Assembly: GCF_900113015.1 (NCBI RefSeq)
Contig: NZ_FONV01000002.1
Coordinates: forward strand, 124,001-188,000
Direction: 5' to 3'
DNA: 64,000 nt
DNA from: Actinoplanes philippinensis
GTDB lineage: Bacteria > Actinomycetota > Actinomycetes > Mycobacteriales > Micromonosporaceae
Shown here piece by piece: positions 34,514 through 46,771 of this stretch. Each line of letters opens with the position of its first letter. The stretch's first letter is position 1. Both the position numbers and the translations under genes were made by a program. Below the pieces are notes generated by a model, which was not told the DNA's origin, did no database searches, and saw only the letters and a program-made list of their open reading frames with translations.

Positions 34514-35335
34514 ATGATGGGTCCGTCGCACGCGCTATCCGGCGCGGCCGCCTGGCTGGCAGGCAGTTGGGCGCTCGACCAGTTCGCCGGCATCAGTCAG
34601 ACGCCGCTGGAGGTGGCGGTCGGCACGGCGATCTGTGCCGGCGGCGCGCTCCTGCCCGACCTGGACATGTCCGGCAAGGTCACCCGCAACCAGGGTGGCG
34701 CGACGGTGGCCCGCACGTTCGGTGTGGCGTCGCTGTTCGTGGCCGAGGTGGTGGAGAAGTTCTCGCTCGGCGTCTACACGGCGACGAAGCTGAAGCGCGA
34801 CCCGCGACGGGACAACGGGCACCGCACGTTCACCCACACGCTGCCGTTCTGCGCGCTGCTCGCGTGGGGCACCACCGCGCTGGCCGACAAGTACGGCTAC
34901 TGGGCGGTCATCGGCATCGTCTTCTTCATGGGCGGCCTGGCGCTGCGCGGCCTGTTCGACGAGTGGGCGGAGCGGGCCGGCTGGGTCATCGTGACCCTGG
35001 CGTCGGCGGCGATCGCCTGGTTCACCGCCGCGAACCTGCCCAGCGACCGAGGTTATCCGTTGCTGGGGCTGGCCTGCGGGGTCGGCTGTTTCGTGCACAT
35101 CCTCGGCGACATGATCACCAAGAACGGCGTGCCGATCCTCTGGCCGATCCCGATCAAGCGCCGCATGTGGATGATGATCGGCATCCCGAACAGCATGGCC
35201 GTGAAGGTCGGCGGCAAGGTCGAGGTGGTCGTCCTGCGCACCGCCTTCACGGTCATCTCGCTGCTCTCCATCGCCGGCCTGTTCATCCCGGGCGTCCTGG
35301 AACGCCTCAACCTGGACGTGTGGGCCAGCAAGTAG
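34514..35335 (+). CDS. YdjM/DUF457-type membrane-bound metal-dependent hydrolase
   Basis: A 273-residue membrane protein with a strong GGGGAGGGA ribosome site. Family signatures include an N-terminal MGPSHALSGAAAWLAG (His), GALLPDLDMSGK (Asp cluster), GHRTFTHTLPFCAL (His-His), GLFDEWAE and FVHILGDMITKNGV (His, Asp) near the C-terminus. Together these give the intramembrane metal-site pattern of the LexA-regulated YdjM/DUF457 family. About five hydrophobic segments are present. The substrate of the family is not established; phospholipid hydrolysis has been proposed for relatives. It stands alone and converges with the dehydrogenase gene, whose stop codon lies next to its own. Confidence 0.84.
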   Translation: MMGPSHALSGAAAWLAGSWALDQFAGISQTPLEVAVGTAICAGGALLPDLDMSGKVTRNQGGATVARTFGVASLFVAEVVEKFSLGVYTATKLKRDPRRDNGHRTFTHTLPFCALLAWGTTALADKYGYWAVIGIVFFMGGLALRGLFDEWAERAGWVIVTLASAAIAWFTAANLPSDRGYPLLGLACGVGCFVHILGDMITKNGVPILWPIPIKRRMWMMIGIPNSMAVKVGGKVEVVVLRTAFTVISLLSIAGLFIPGVLERLNLDVWASK

Positions 35336-35336
35336 G

Positions 35337-36521
35337 TCAGGGCTTGAGGACGACCTTGATGCAGCCGTCCTCCTTCTTCTTGAACATCTCGTAGGCGTCC
35401 GGCGCCTGCTCCAGCGGCACCCGGTGGGTCACCAGGTCACCGACGCCGAGCGGGTCGCCGTCGCCGGTCAGCAGCGGCATCAGGTCGTCGACCCAGCGCT
35501 TCACGTGGGCCTGGCCCATCCGCAGGGTCACGCCCTTGTCGAACAGGTCCATCATCGGGAACGGGTCGGCGTTGCCGCCGTACACCCCGATGATGGAGAT
35601 CGTGCCGGCCCGGCGGACCGCGTCGAACGCCGTCCGCAGCGCGCCCATCCGGTCCACGCCGAACGTCTCGGTCGCCTTGCGGGCGATCGGATCGGGCAGC
35701 ATGCCGGCCACCTTCATCGCCGCCGCCTGGACCGGGGTGCCGTGCGCCTCCATGCCGACGGCCTCGATCACCCGGTCCGCGCCACGGCCGGCGGTCAGCT
35801 CCCGGACAGCCTCGCCGACGTCGTCGACCGTACCCGTGTCGATGGTCTCGATGCCGTTGCGCGAAGCCATCGCCAGGCGCTCCGGCACGCTGTCCACGCC
35901 GATCACACGGGCCGCGCCGAGATGCCGGGCGATCCGGGCGGACATCTGCCCGATCGGTCCGAGGCCGGTGACCAGGACCGAGTCGCCGGGCTCGACGTCG
36001 GCCCACCGCACGGCCTGCCACGAGGTGGTGAGGACATCGGAGAGGAAGAGGAACCGCTCGTCGGGATGCCCGTCCGGCACCTTGATCGGGCCGAAGTGGG
36101 CCTGCGGCACCCGCAGGTACTCCGCTTGGCCACCGGGGACCTGGCCGTACAGCCTGGTGTAGCCGAACAGCGCGGCGCCGGTCCCCTGCGAGCGGGTCTG
36201 GGTGGTCTCGCACTGGGCGAAGAAGCCCCGCGAACACATCCAGCAGTGTCCGCAGGAGATGTTGAACGGGATCACCACACGGTCGCCGGGGCGGATGTGC
36301 GTCACCTCGGGCCCGACCTCCTCGACGATGCCCATCGGCTCGTGGCCGAGGACGTCGCCCTTGTCGAGGTACATGCCGAGGACGTCGTACAGGTGCAGGT
36401 CGGAGCCGCAGATCGCGGTCGAGGTGATCCGGATGATCGCGTCGGTCGGCTCTTCGATCTTCGGGTCGGGAACATTCTCCACGGACACCTTGCCGGTGCC
36501 CTGCCACGTCAGTGCTCGCAT
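35337..36521 (-). CDS. Zinc-dependent alcohol dehydrogenase (formaldehyde-dehydrogenase-like MDR)
   Basis: A 394-residue medium-chain dehydrogenase. Catalytic zinc ligands lie in TAICGSDLHLYD and GHEPMG. The structural zinc lobe is CGHCWMCSRGFFAQC (four Cys). The Rossmann fingerprint is VLVTGLGPIGQMSARIARHLGA, with an Asp in VIGVDSVPE that favours NAD. Length and the long C-terminal insertion (AAMKVAGMLPDP, FGVDRMGALRTAFDAVRRAG) fit the glutathione-independent FDH-like branch, whose members oxidise aldehydes or alcohols and are annotated as stress-related. Substrate is not determinable. It starts at ATG 36521 and is separated by 46 bp from the HEAT-repeat gene on the same strand. Confidence 0.92.
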   Translation of the reverse strand: MRALTWQGTGKVSVENVPDPKIEEPTDAIIRITSTAICGSDLHLYDVLGMYLDKGDVLGHEPMGIVEEVGPEVTHIRPGDRVVIPFNISCGHCWMCSRGFFAQCETTQTRSQGTGAALFGYTRLYGQVPGGQAEYLRVPQAHFGPIKVPDGHPDERFLFLSDVLTTSWQAVRWADVEPGDSVLVTGLGPIGQMSARIARHLGAARVIGVDSVPERLAMASRNGIETIDTGTVDDVGEAVRELTAGRGADRVIEAVGMEAHGTPVQAAAMKVAGMLPDPIARKATETFGVDRMGALRTAFDAVRRAGTISIIGVYGGNADPFPMMDLFDKGVTLRMGQAHVKRWVDDLMPLLTGDGDPLGVGDLVTHRVPLEQAPDAYEMFKKKEDGCIKVVLKP

Positions 36522-36567
36522 ACCTCCGGCATGCCCTCAGAAAACCGGTCCAATCCCGCCTCCGGCG

Positions 36568-37791
36568 TCAGCGCAGCGCGGCGAGGGCCGTCGCCGCCGC
36601 CTCCCGCACGAAGCCGCTCGGGTCCGCCGAGGCGAGCACGGTCAAGATCTTCCGGGGGTACGGGTGAAGGTGCGCCACGGTCCCCACGACACGATGCCGG
36701 ACCGTCACGTCCGTGTCCGCGGCCAGCTCGTCCACCAGCGGCTGCCAGCGCCCGCTGATGCCACCGGCCGTGGCCAGGCCGCTGAGCACGGCAGCCCGTA
36801 CCGACGCGTCCGCGTCCCGGGCCAGCGCCCTGATCGCCGGCTCGGCCCTCGGGTCGTCGTCGACCACCTGCGCCAGGCCTTTCGCCGCCCGCACCCGCTG
36901 CCGCGGGTCACCGGCCTCCGCCTCGGCCAGCAGCACCCCCACCGCCGGATCCCCGCCGATCACGCCGAGCGCTTCGCCGGCCCGGCCCCGCACCCGCTCA
37001 TCCTCGTCCCCGAGCAACACCCGCAACGCCGCCAGCAGCATCTCCTGCCGGCCAGCGCCCTCCCGGCCCGCTTCCCTCGCCGGCGTCGCCGCGCTCGCCC
37101 GGCTCGCCGCTCCGATGCGGCCGAGCACGTAGGCGGCTCGGGCTCGGACGGAGGGGTCGGGGTCGGTGGTGAGGGCCGCGAGCGGCGGCACACAGTCCCA
37201 CCGGCGCACCTCGCCGAGCCGTGTGACCGCCGCGAGCCGCACCCCCGGATCGACGTCCCGCAGCGCATCGGTGAGCACCCGGAACGCCCGCCCGTCCACA
37301 TCCGGCCCGGGAACCACCTCGACGGCCAGCACCCGGATCTCCCGTTCCGGCCGGCCGGCGCATCCAGCGAGCAGATCGACATCAGCGGCGGTCAGCACCG
37401 GCTCGCTCCACTCCAGCGCGATCCGGCACTGCTCGGCGGACCCACCGGTCACCATCCCGCGCAGCGCCTCCCGCGCTGCCGCCCGCTCCCGCCCGACCAG
37501 GTCGTCGATCATGGACGTCAGATCGTGCGGGGTGTCACCGAGGTCCCGATCGGCGGCCATCGTCAGAACGGGCAGCGCCCCCGCCCCGGCCACGTCGGCG
37601 AGCAGCATCGCCGTGATGTCCCGCCCGTCGTGATCCTGCTCGTCCAGGAACCGTTCGAGCAGTCCTCGCAGCCCCGCCGCCGGATCCCCGGCCGCCACCG
37701 CGGACGCGATCCGCTCGACGGTCTCCCGTCCGGCCTCGAACCGCTCCGCATACGCCCGCAGGCGGCCCAGCGCCTCCCCCTCGCCGATCAT
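36568..37791 (-). CDS. HEAT-repeat protein
   Basis: A 407-residue soluble protein. ATG 37791 is preferred; GTG 37809 in frame is possible. The C-terminal two thirds are six to seven HEAT/PBS-lyase-type helical pairs with the typical D-P/D-x-x-V-R-x-x-A-A pattern (DVDPGVRLAAVTRLGEV, DPDPSVRARAAYVLGRIGA, DEDERVRGRAGEALGVIGG, GDPRQRVRAAKGLAQV, DADASVRAAVLSGLATA, DTDVTVRHRVVGTVA). The N-terminal part is helical and acidic. Such scaffolds bind proteins or nucleic acids. Nothing indicates an enzymatic role. It lies downstream of metH, separated by a 25-bp tandem-repeat tract. Confidence 0.85.
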   Translation of the reverse strand: MIGEGEALGRLRAYAERFEAGRETVERIASAVAAGDPAAGLRGLLERFLDEQDHDGRDITAMLLADVAGAGALPVLTMAADRDLGDTPHDLTSMIDDLVGRERAAAREALRGMVTGGSAEQCRIALEWSEPVLTAADVDLLAGCAGRPEREIRVLAVEVVPGPDVDGRAFRVLTDALRDVDPGVRLAAVTRLGEVRRWDCVPPLAALTTDPDPSVRARAAYVLGRIGAASRASAATPAREAGREGAGRQEMLLAALRVLLGDEDERVRGRAGEALGVIGGDPAVGVLLAEAEAGDPRQRVRAAKGLAQVVDDDPRAEPAIRALARDADASVRAAVLSGLATAGGISGRWQPLVDELAADTDVTVRHRVVGTVAHLHPYPRKILTVLASADPSGFVREAAATALAALR

Positions 37792-37884
37792 GGCCCCACT
37801 CTCACGCACCCCGGCTGGTCCCGAACGCTGTCCCGGCGCCCCTTACCCAGCCCTGACAACCAGCCCCGTACGGCCCTTCATCGG

Positions 37885-38009
37885 CGCCTCGGGCACACCG
37901 CGACACCAACGCCTCGCGGGTACCGAGACGCCAGCGCCTCGGGCACACCGAGACGCCAGCGCCTCGCGGGTACCGAGACACCAGCGCCTCGCGAATGCCG
38001 AGACACCGG
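37885..38009. repeat. 25-bp tandem repeat, five units
   Basis: Units begin at 37885, 37910, 37935, 37960 and 37985, each of the form cgcctcgcgggtaccgagac plus a five-base end. Alternate units share gggcacacc or cgggtaccg variants. A partial sixth starts at 38010 just beyond the metH stop. The period is not a multiple of three. It fills most of the 240-bp gap between metH and the HEAT-repeat gene. Confidence 0.88.
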
Positions 38010-38031
38010 CGCCTGCCGCACCGGGTACGTG

Positions 38032-41631
<3,600 letters not shown>

Positions 41632-41639
41632 CGCCAACA

Positions 41640-41730
41640 CCTCCGATAGTGAGTCGGAGGCGCCCTTGTTTCGGGTGTTTCACCGGTCGAGCGTGACGGG
41701 TGGGCCCGCTGCAGCGCCTCTCGGCCGGAC
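41640..41730 (-). promoter_or_regulatory. S-adenosylhomocysteine riboswitch with SD-sequestering hairpin, upstream of metH
   Basis: Read on the minus strand, the leader contains CCGAG-AGGCGCTGCAGC (41724-41708), a CGGG-ccca-CCCG hairpin, GTCACGCTCG (about 41697-41688) and, after a linker, AAGGGCGCCTCC (41667-41656). This order and wording match the SAH aptamer consensus. GAGGCGC (41720-41714) and GCGCCTC (41663-41657) are complementary over 7 bp, the expected P4 pseudoknot. The same CCTCCGA (41660-41654) is also perfectly complementary to TCGGAGG (41646-41640), which contains the metH ribosome site. Bound SAH would hold the first pairing and free the ribosome site, an ON switch fitting SAH/homocysteine recycling. 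Confidence 0.85.
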
Positions 41731-41750
41731 CGTCAACGATACCGACTCTT

Positions 41751-43388
41751 TCACTTGGCGTCGGCGTAGGCACCAACCACTGAGACGTCCAGAGGAAAAC
41801 GCACCGTCGTGTCGCCGAACAGCAACCGGCCCGCCGATAGCGCGCTCTCCCGGACCGCCTCCACCACCGACTCGGCCTGCTCGGCGGGACAGTGCACCAC
41901 CACCTCGTCGTGCACGAAAAGGACGAGCTCGGCCTCGGTGCCGGCCAGCCGCTGACGCAGCGTCGCCAGCAGGACCAGCGCCCACTCGGCGGCTGTGGCC
42001 TGGATCACGAAGTTGCGGGTGAAGCGGCCACGGGCGCGGCCCGGCGGCGGCGCCACCTCGTCGGGCGGGTCCAGCCCGGCGTCGCGCCACGCCCCGGAGG
42101 CGGGTGGGCAGGTGCGGCCCAGCCAGGAGCGGACCAGGCCACCGGCCTCCCCGGTACGGGCGGCGGCCTCCACATACTCGAACGCGGTCGGATAGTGCCG
42201 GCGGAGCACGGCCAGGGCCGGGACGGCGTCGCCGCCGGTCTGCCCATACATCGCGCCGAGCAGGGCGATCTTGGCCTTGGCCCGGTCGCCGTCGAACGAG
42301 TCGGCGGCGAGCGCCGCATACAGGTCACCGGCGGCCGCCGCCCTGGCCAGGCGCCCGTCACCGGAGACGGCGGCCAGCACCCGGGGCTCCAGCTGGCCCG
42401 CGTCGGCGACCACGAATCGGCGGCCCGGGTCGGCGATCACCGCCCGGCGCACCACCTTGGGCACCTGGAGGGCGCCGCCGCCCCGGGTCGCCCAGCGGCC
42501 GGACACCACGCCACCCGCCACATACTCCGGGCGGAACCGGCCGTCGCGCACCCACGCGTCGCACCACGCCCAGCCGTGTGCCGTCCAGATCCGGTACAGC
42601 TCCTTGAACTCCAGCAGCGGGGCCACCGCCGGATGGTCGACCTGGCGCAGCACCCAGCGCCGCGTGTTGGGGATGTCGATGCCCGCCCGGTGGAACGCCT
42701 TGACCACCTCGGCCGGCAGGTCGGGGTGCAGCCCGTGGGTGCCGAACGCGGCGTTGATCTCGGCGGTCAGCTCGGCCAGGCGGCGGGGCGGGCCCATCGG
42801 CTGCGGCGGGCCGAGCAGCTCGCGCAGCAGCTCGTCGTGCACATCCGGCCGCCAGGGCAGGCCGGTGTGGCCCATCTCGGCCGCGACCAGCGCGCCTGCG
42901 GACTCGGCCGCCACCAGGAGCCGGAAACGGCCGGGATGGCTTGTCGCGGCGATGCGGCGCGCCTGCTCCTCGTACACCTCGATCAGGTCTTCGATCTCGG
43001 GATGATCGGCCGGGACCGCGTCGAAGAGGGCGACCTGCGCGAAACCTGGCGGCTCGGCATCCGGCCGCGGCCGGTCCGGAGGGACCGGCAGGCCGCGCAG
43101 GCGGGCGACCGCGGCCGCCAGACCGCGTGGCTCGCCCCAGCGGCCGGCATGGCCGGACAGCAGCGCCTCGGTGAGCTCCAGATCGTGGCAGCGGGCCACC
43201 CGGACCCCGGACCGCAGCAGGGGTGGGTAGACGCCGGCCGTCGACGTCCAGAGCCAGCGTGGCTGCTCGGCGGACTCCAGCGCGGCGATCGCGGCGGCCA
43301 GGTCGGGAACGTGCCACAGCTCCCCCGAAACGGCGCGACCCAGACGGCCACCAGGGCCGTCCGGGTCGGGCACCACAGCTATCAGCAC
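41751..43388 (-). CDS. Family A DNA polymerase (bifunctional 3'-5' exonuclease/polymerase type)
   Basis: A 545-residue PolA-related protein, much shorter than DNA polymerase I (~900). There is no 5' nuclease domain, and the N-terminal exonuclease-like fold is degenerate (for example WTSTAGVYPPLLRSGVRVARCHDLELTEALL). The polymerase domain is complete. Motif A is VVADAGQLEPRVLA, where canonical has D-S-Q-x-E-x-R. Motif B region is RAKAKIALLGAMYGQTGG, and motif C is LFVHDEVVVHCP. These proteins are widespread in actinobacteria beside true polA and probably act in repair or gap filling. It starts at GTG 43388 with a weak ribosome site. Its stop lies just upstream of the metH leader, so read-through transcription into metH is possible. 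Confidence 0.9.
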   Translation of the reverse strand: MLIAVVPDPDGPGGRLGRAVSGELWHVPDLAAAIAALESAEQPRWLWTSTAGVYPPLLRSGVRVARCHDLELTEALLSGHAGRWGEPRGLAAAVARLRGLPVPPDRPRPDAEPPGFAQVALFDAVPADHPEIEDLIEVYEEQARRIAATSHPGRFRLLVAAESAGALVAAEMGHTGLPWRPDVHDELLRELLGPPQPMGPPRRLAELTAEINAAFGTHGLHPDLPAEVVKAFHRAGIDIPNTRRWVLRQVDHPAVAPLLEFKELYRIWTAHGWAWCDAWVRDGRFRPEYVAGGVVSGRWATRGGGALQVPKVVRRAVIADPGRRFVVADAGQLEPRVLAAVSGDGRLARAAAAGDLYAALAADSFDGDRAKAKIALLGAMYGQTGGDAVPALAVLRRHYPTAFEYVEAAARTGEAGGLVRSWLGRTCPPASGAWRDAGLDPPDEVAPPPGRARGRFTRNFVIQATAAEWALVLLATLRQRLAGTEAELVLFVHDEVVVHCPAEQAESVVEAVRESALSAGRLLFGDTTVRFPLDVSVVGAYADAK

Positions 43389-43430
43389 CGGGTCATTGTC
43401 ACCCGGGGGTATGACACTTTCCGGCAGCGC

Positions 43431-44336
43431 CTATTTGACGGCCCCCGAGGTCAGACCCGCCTGGATCTGCCGCTGGAAGACGGCATAGACGATGATCATC
43501 GGCAGGATGGAGAGCGTGAGCGCGGCGAAGAGCTGGCCCCATTCGGCCTGGTAACCGGCGGACACGCTGATGTTCGCGATGCCCTGGGTGAGCACGTACT
43601 TGTCCTCGCTCTGCATGATCACGACCGGCAGCAGGTACTGGTTCCACTGGCCGACGATGTTGAAGATCGCGATGCTGACCAAACCGGATTTCGCCATCGG
43701 CAGCATCACCTGGAAGAACCGGCGCACGTGCCCGGCCCCGTCCACGGTGGCCGCCTCCTCGATCTCGTGCGGCAGCGTCCGGAAGAACGCGACCAGGAAG
43801 AACACCGTGAACGAGAGCGAGTAGGCGATGTAGATCACGATCAGGCCGAAGAACGAGTCCAGCAGGTTCATGGCCTGGGCGATGCCGAACAGCGGCGCCA
43901 GTGCCATGAAGGTCGGGAACGCCAGCCCGGACACGAACAGGTAGTAGATGAATCGGTTGCCGGGGAACCTGTAGCGGGCCAGCACGTAGGCGGCCATCGA
44001 CCCGAGCAGCATCGTCCCGGCCGTGCTGAGCAGCACGACGAAGACGCTGTTCAGGAAGTACTGGCCGATGTGCGCCTCGCTCCAGGCGTCGGCGAAGTTC
44101 TTGAACGCCCAGCTCTGCGGCAGCCCGAACGGCTCGTCGAGGAAGATCTCCTCGTTGGTCTTGAACGAGGCGAGCGCGACCCAGATCAGCGGGCCGACGG
44201 TGGCCAGCGCCCAGAGGAAGAGCGCCAGGTGCGCCACCCCGCCGAGCGGGTTGACCCGGCGGCCGGTCTCCTTGGCGGGGGCGGGCGGCTCGGCGGTCGT
44301 CGCGCCGGCGCTGGGGATGGTGGTGAGGTTCGTCAT
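43431..44336 (-). CDS. Sugar ABC transporter permease (MalG/NgcG-like)
   Basis: A 301-residue inner-membrane permease with six helices. The EAA loop that contacts the ATPase is EIEEAATVDGAGHVRRFFQVMLP. The N-terminus is a 30-residue Pro/Ala/Thr cytoplasmic stretch and the C-terminus ends QAGLTSGAVK, typical of the MalG half. It is the last gene of the leftward run, 22 bp after its partner permease. With the binding protein at 45311-46756 it forms importer 1, probably for N-acetylglucosamine or chitobiose by analogy to NgcEFG. No ATPase is encoded here; a shared MsiK-type ATPase elsewhere is expected. Confidence 0.93.
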   Translation of the reverse strand: MTNLTTIPSAGATTAEPPAPAKETGRRVNPLGGVAHLALFLWALATVGPLIWVALASFKTNEEIFLDEPFGLPQSWAFKNFADAWSEAHIGQYFLNSVFVVLLSTAGTMLLGSMAAYVLARYRFPGNRFIYYLFVSGLAFPTFMALAPLFGIAQAMNLLDSFFGLIVIYIAYSLSFTVFFLVAFFRTLPHEIEEAATVDGAGHVRRFFQVMLPMAKSGLVSIAIFNIVGQWNQYLLPVVIMQSEDKYVLTQGIANISVSAGYQAEWGQLFAALTLSILPMIIVYAVFQRQIQAGLTSGAVK

Positions 44337-44358
44337 CGTCTCCGGCCTCTCTCGCCGA

Positions 44359-45264
44359 TCAGGCTTCGACGCTGTCGCTACGGGTGACCCGCAGGGTCAG
44401 CCAGGCGAAGCTCAGGGCCAGGAAGAACAGCACGACGCCGATTGCCGAGGCGTAACCGGCCTGCGAGTACTTGAAGGCGTTGAGATAGATCTGCATGCTC
44501 AGCACCTGGGTCGAGTTGTTCGGGCCGCCCTGGTTCACCGTCATGATGTTGACCAGCGCGAAGGCGTCGAAGGCGGCGATGCCCAGGTAGATCCAGGCGA
44601 CCTGGATGTTGCCCCAGAGGAGGGGCAGGGTGATCTTGAAGAAGAGGGTGATCCGGCTGGCGCCGTCGAGGGCGGCCGCCTCGTAGATCTCCTGCCCGAT
44701 CGAGCCCATGCCGGCCGAGAAGAGCACCACGTAGAAGCCGACCGCCTGCCAGATCAGCACGATCAGGATGCAGGTAAGCGCCCACTTCTCGTCGGCCAGG
44801 AACAGCCACGGCTCCCACGAGTCCGGGAGCAGGCCGTTGATCATGCCGCTCTTGTCCGGGCCGTAGACGCGCTGGAAGATCACCGCGACCAGGGCCAGCG
44901 CCAGCAACTGCGGGAAGAAGAAGACCACCCGGTAGATCTTGGAGCCCCAGACGCCGCGGGTCATGCCGCCCTTGGAGCCGCCGCCGACGTTGAGCAGGAA
45001 GGCGAACAGCAGCGCGATCGCGATGGTGACGATCGGCATGACCAGCAGCAGGAAGCCGTTGTGCCGCAGAGCGGTCCAGATGACCTCGTCGTTCCAGAGC
45101 TTCACGAAGTTGTCGAAGCCGATGTCCTTGAACGTGCCGTAGCCCGACCAGTCGGTCAGCGACAGCCGGAACATCTGGAGGTAGGCGCCCACCACGAAGA
45201 TGGCGTAGAGCGCCACCGGCACGGCAAGGAAACCGATGATGAAGGGATACTTGCCGTGCCGCAT
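44359..45264 (-). CDS. Sugar ABC transporter permease (MalF/NgcF-like)
   Basis: A 301-residue permease starting MRHGKYPFIIGFLAVPVALYAIFVVGAYLQMF, with six helices. The coupling loop is IYEAAALDGASRITLFFKITLP (EAA motif). Ends overlap the pattern of the MalF/UgpA half of carbohydrate importers. It lies 46 bp after the binding-protein gene and 22 bp before the second permease gene, all on one strand. It forms the channel heterodimer with the product of 43431-44336. Confidence 0.93.
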   Translation of the reverse strand: MRHGKYPFIIGFLAVPVALYAIFVVGAYLQMFRLSLTDWSGYGTFKDIGFDNFVKLWNDEVIWTALRHNGFLLLVMPIVTIAIALLFAFLLNVGGGSKGGMTRGVWGSKIYRVVFFFPQLLALALVAVIFQRVYGPDKSGMINGLLPDSWEPWLFLADEKWALTCILIVLIWQAVGFYVVLFSAGMGSIGQEIYEAAALDGASRITLFFKITLPLLWGNIQVAWIYLGIAAFDAFALVNIMTVNQGGPNNSTQVLSMQIYLNAFKYSQAGYASAIGVVLFFLALSFAWLTLRVTRSDSVEA

Positions 45265-45310
45265 GGCGCTCGACCGTCCTACTACTCGGGGTACGGGGTT
45301 ACGAAGGTGC

Positions 45311-46756
45311 TCAGGCGCGGGTGTTCTTGGAGATCGAGGAGTCCTTGGCGACGTCCTGCGCCACCTTCTCCATCGTGTCGCAGAACTTCTGCGCGTCGCC
45401 GCCGTTGAACATCAGGGCATTGACGGCCTCGAGCGAGGCGTCGTTCATCTTCTTGTACCAGGTGTCCCACAGGTAGCCCATGAAGACGTCCTTGCCGGCC
45501 TTGCTCAGCATGTCGTTGCCGCTGGTCAGACCGGGCGAGATGGTCTGGCCGTCGGCGGCGCCGGCCACCACGGTGAGCGACTTGGTGAGCTTGGTGAACT
45601 CCAGCGCGGCGGCCTTGGAGAGCATGACCCGCAGGTACTCCTTGCCACCCTGGACGTTGGTGCCCTTGGTGGACGCGAAGTAGATCTCACCCGCGGCCGC
45701 GTTGATGGCGGTGGCCGGCAGCTGGTCCGAGGTGGTGACGCTCGGGTACGGCGCGACCGCGTACTCGAAGTTCGGCGTGATGCTGGCGGCCTGCTCGTTC
45801 TCCAGCCAGGAGCCGCACGGGTAGAACGCGACCTTGTCCTGGTTCTGCTGGAGCTGGACCTCGGTGTGACGCAGGCCGAGGAAGCTCTTGTTCATGTACT
45901 TGACGCCGATCTGGCCCCACGCCTCGGCCGCCTGCTTGATGGCCGGCGCCTGCCACGCGCCCGGCTTGAGGTTGTCGAGGTCCTTGAGGACCTGCTCGGT
46001 GCCGATCTTGGCGGCGCTGGTCATGATCGCGCGGACCATGTAGTACGACGCGTTGGCGCCCGCGTAGGCGAACGGGACGATGCCGGCCGCCTTGATCTTG
46101 TCGCACAGGGCGGTGAAGTCGGCCCACGTGGTCGGGACGGTCCAGTTGTTCTTGTCGAACAGCTTCTTGTTGTAGTACATGCCGAAGACGGTGAAGGAGT
46201 AGTTCACCGCGAACGGCTTGCGGCCGCCGTCGACGTCGTAGGTGCCCTGCTCGATCGCGCCCGGCACCAGCGTCTCCCCGACGGTCTTGCCGGGGATGTC
46301 GAAGGACGGGGCGGCGAACAGGTCGGTCAGGTCGGCGGCCTGACCGGCCTTGACGATCGCGCCGAAGTCCATCATGTCCGCACCCGAGTTGTTGATCATG
46401 TCGGGGGCGTTGCCCGCGTTGAGCCGCGGCTTGATCGTGGTGGCGATCTGCTCGGTCGCGGTGTACTTGACCTCGGACTCCGCCCACTTCTTCTTGTACA
46501 TCGGGGTGTCGACGTCGGTGGCGTACTTGGTGCCCAGACCACCGTCGAAGATCACGATCTCGACCGGGGCCTTCGGGTCGATGCCGAGCGGGTTGTCCGC
46601 CGACTTCGTACCGGTCGCCTGGTCCTTCTTCTCGTCGGAGCCGCTGCCCACACAGGCGCTGAGCATGCCCACCGCCGGGGTCGCCGCCAGGCCGACCGCC
46701 GCGGCACGACGCAGCAGGCTACGACGGTCCAGCTCGGACTTCGTTATGTCAGACAT
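45311..46756 (-). CDS. Sugar-binding lipoprotein, NgcE-like (N-acetylglucosamine/chitobiose)
   Basis: A 481-residue extracellular solute-binding protein. The N-terminus carries a twin-arginine lipoprotein signal: DRRSLLRRAAAVGLA, then the lipobox MLSAC. The mature protein shows NgcE-type landmarks: KYTATEQIATTIKPRLNAGNAPD, NNSGADMMDFG, FAVNYSFTVFGMYYNKKLF, WLENEQAA and an EYLRVMLSKAAALEFT helix. From memory of the family these match the N-acetylglucosamine/diacetylchitobiose-binding NgcE type better than other group 1 binding proteins. Ribosome site AGAGGAA precedes ATG 46756. Only 15 bp separate it from the preceding permease gene, which belongs to the other importer, so both importers are probably on one transcript. 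Confidence 0.88.
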   Translation of the reverse strand: MSDITKSELDRRSLLRRAAAVGLAATPAVGMLSACVGSGSDEKKDQATGTKSADNPLGIDPKAPVEIVIFDGGLGTKYATDVDTPMYKKKWAESEVKYTATEQIATTIKPRLNAGNAPDMINNSGADMMDFGAIVKAGQAADLTDLFAAPSFDIPGKTVGETLVPGAIEQGTYDVDGGRKPFAVNYSFTVFGMYYNKKLFDKNNWTVPTTWADFTALCDKIKAAGIVPFAYAGANASYYMVRAIMTSAAKIGTEQVLKDLDNLKPGAWQAPAIKQAAEAWGQIGVKYMNKSFLGLRHTEVQLQQNQDKVAFYPCGSWLENEQAASITPNFEYAVAPYPSVTTSDQLPATAINAAAGEIYFASTKGTNVQGGKEYLRVMLSKAAALEFTKLTKSLTVVAGAADGQTISPGLTSGNDMLSKAGKDVFMGYLWDTWYKKMNDASLEAVNALMFNGGDAQKFCDTMEKVAQDVAKDSSISKNTRA

Positions 46757-46771
46757 TGATTTCCTCTCGGG

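Noticed and set aside
41640..41730. SAM or cobalamin riboswitch before metH
   Set aside because: The element is short and has the GCGCTGCAGC / GTCACGCTCG / GGGCGCC layout of SAH aptamers. The long B12 box and SAM-I/IV cores are not found.
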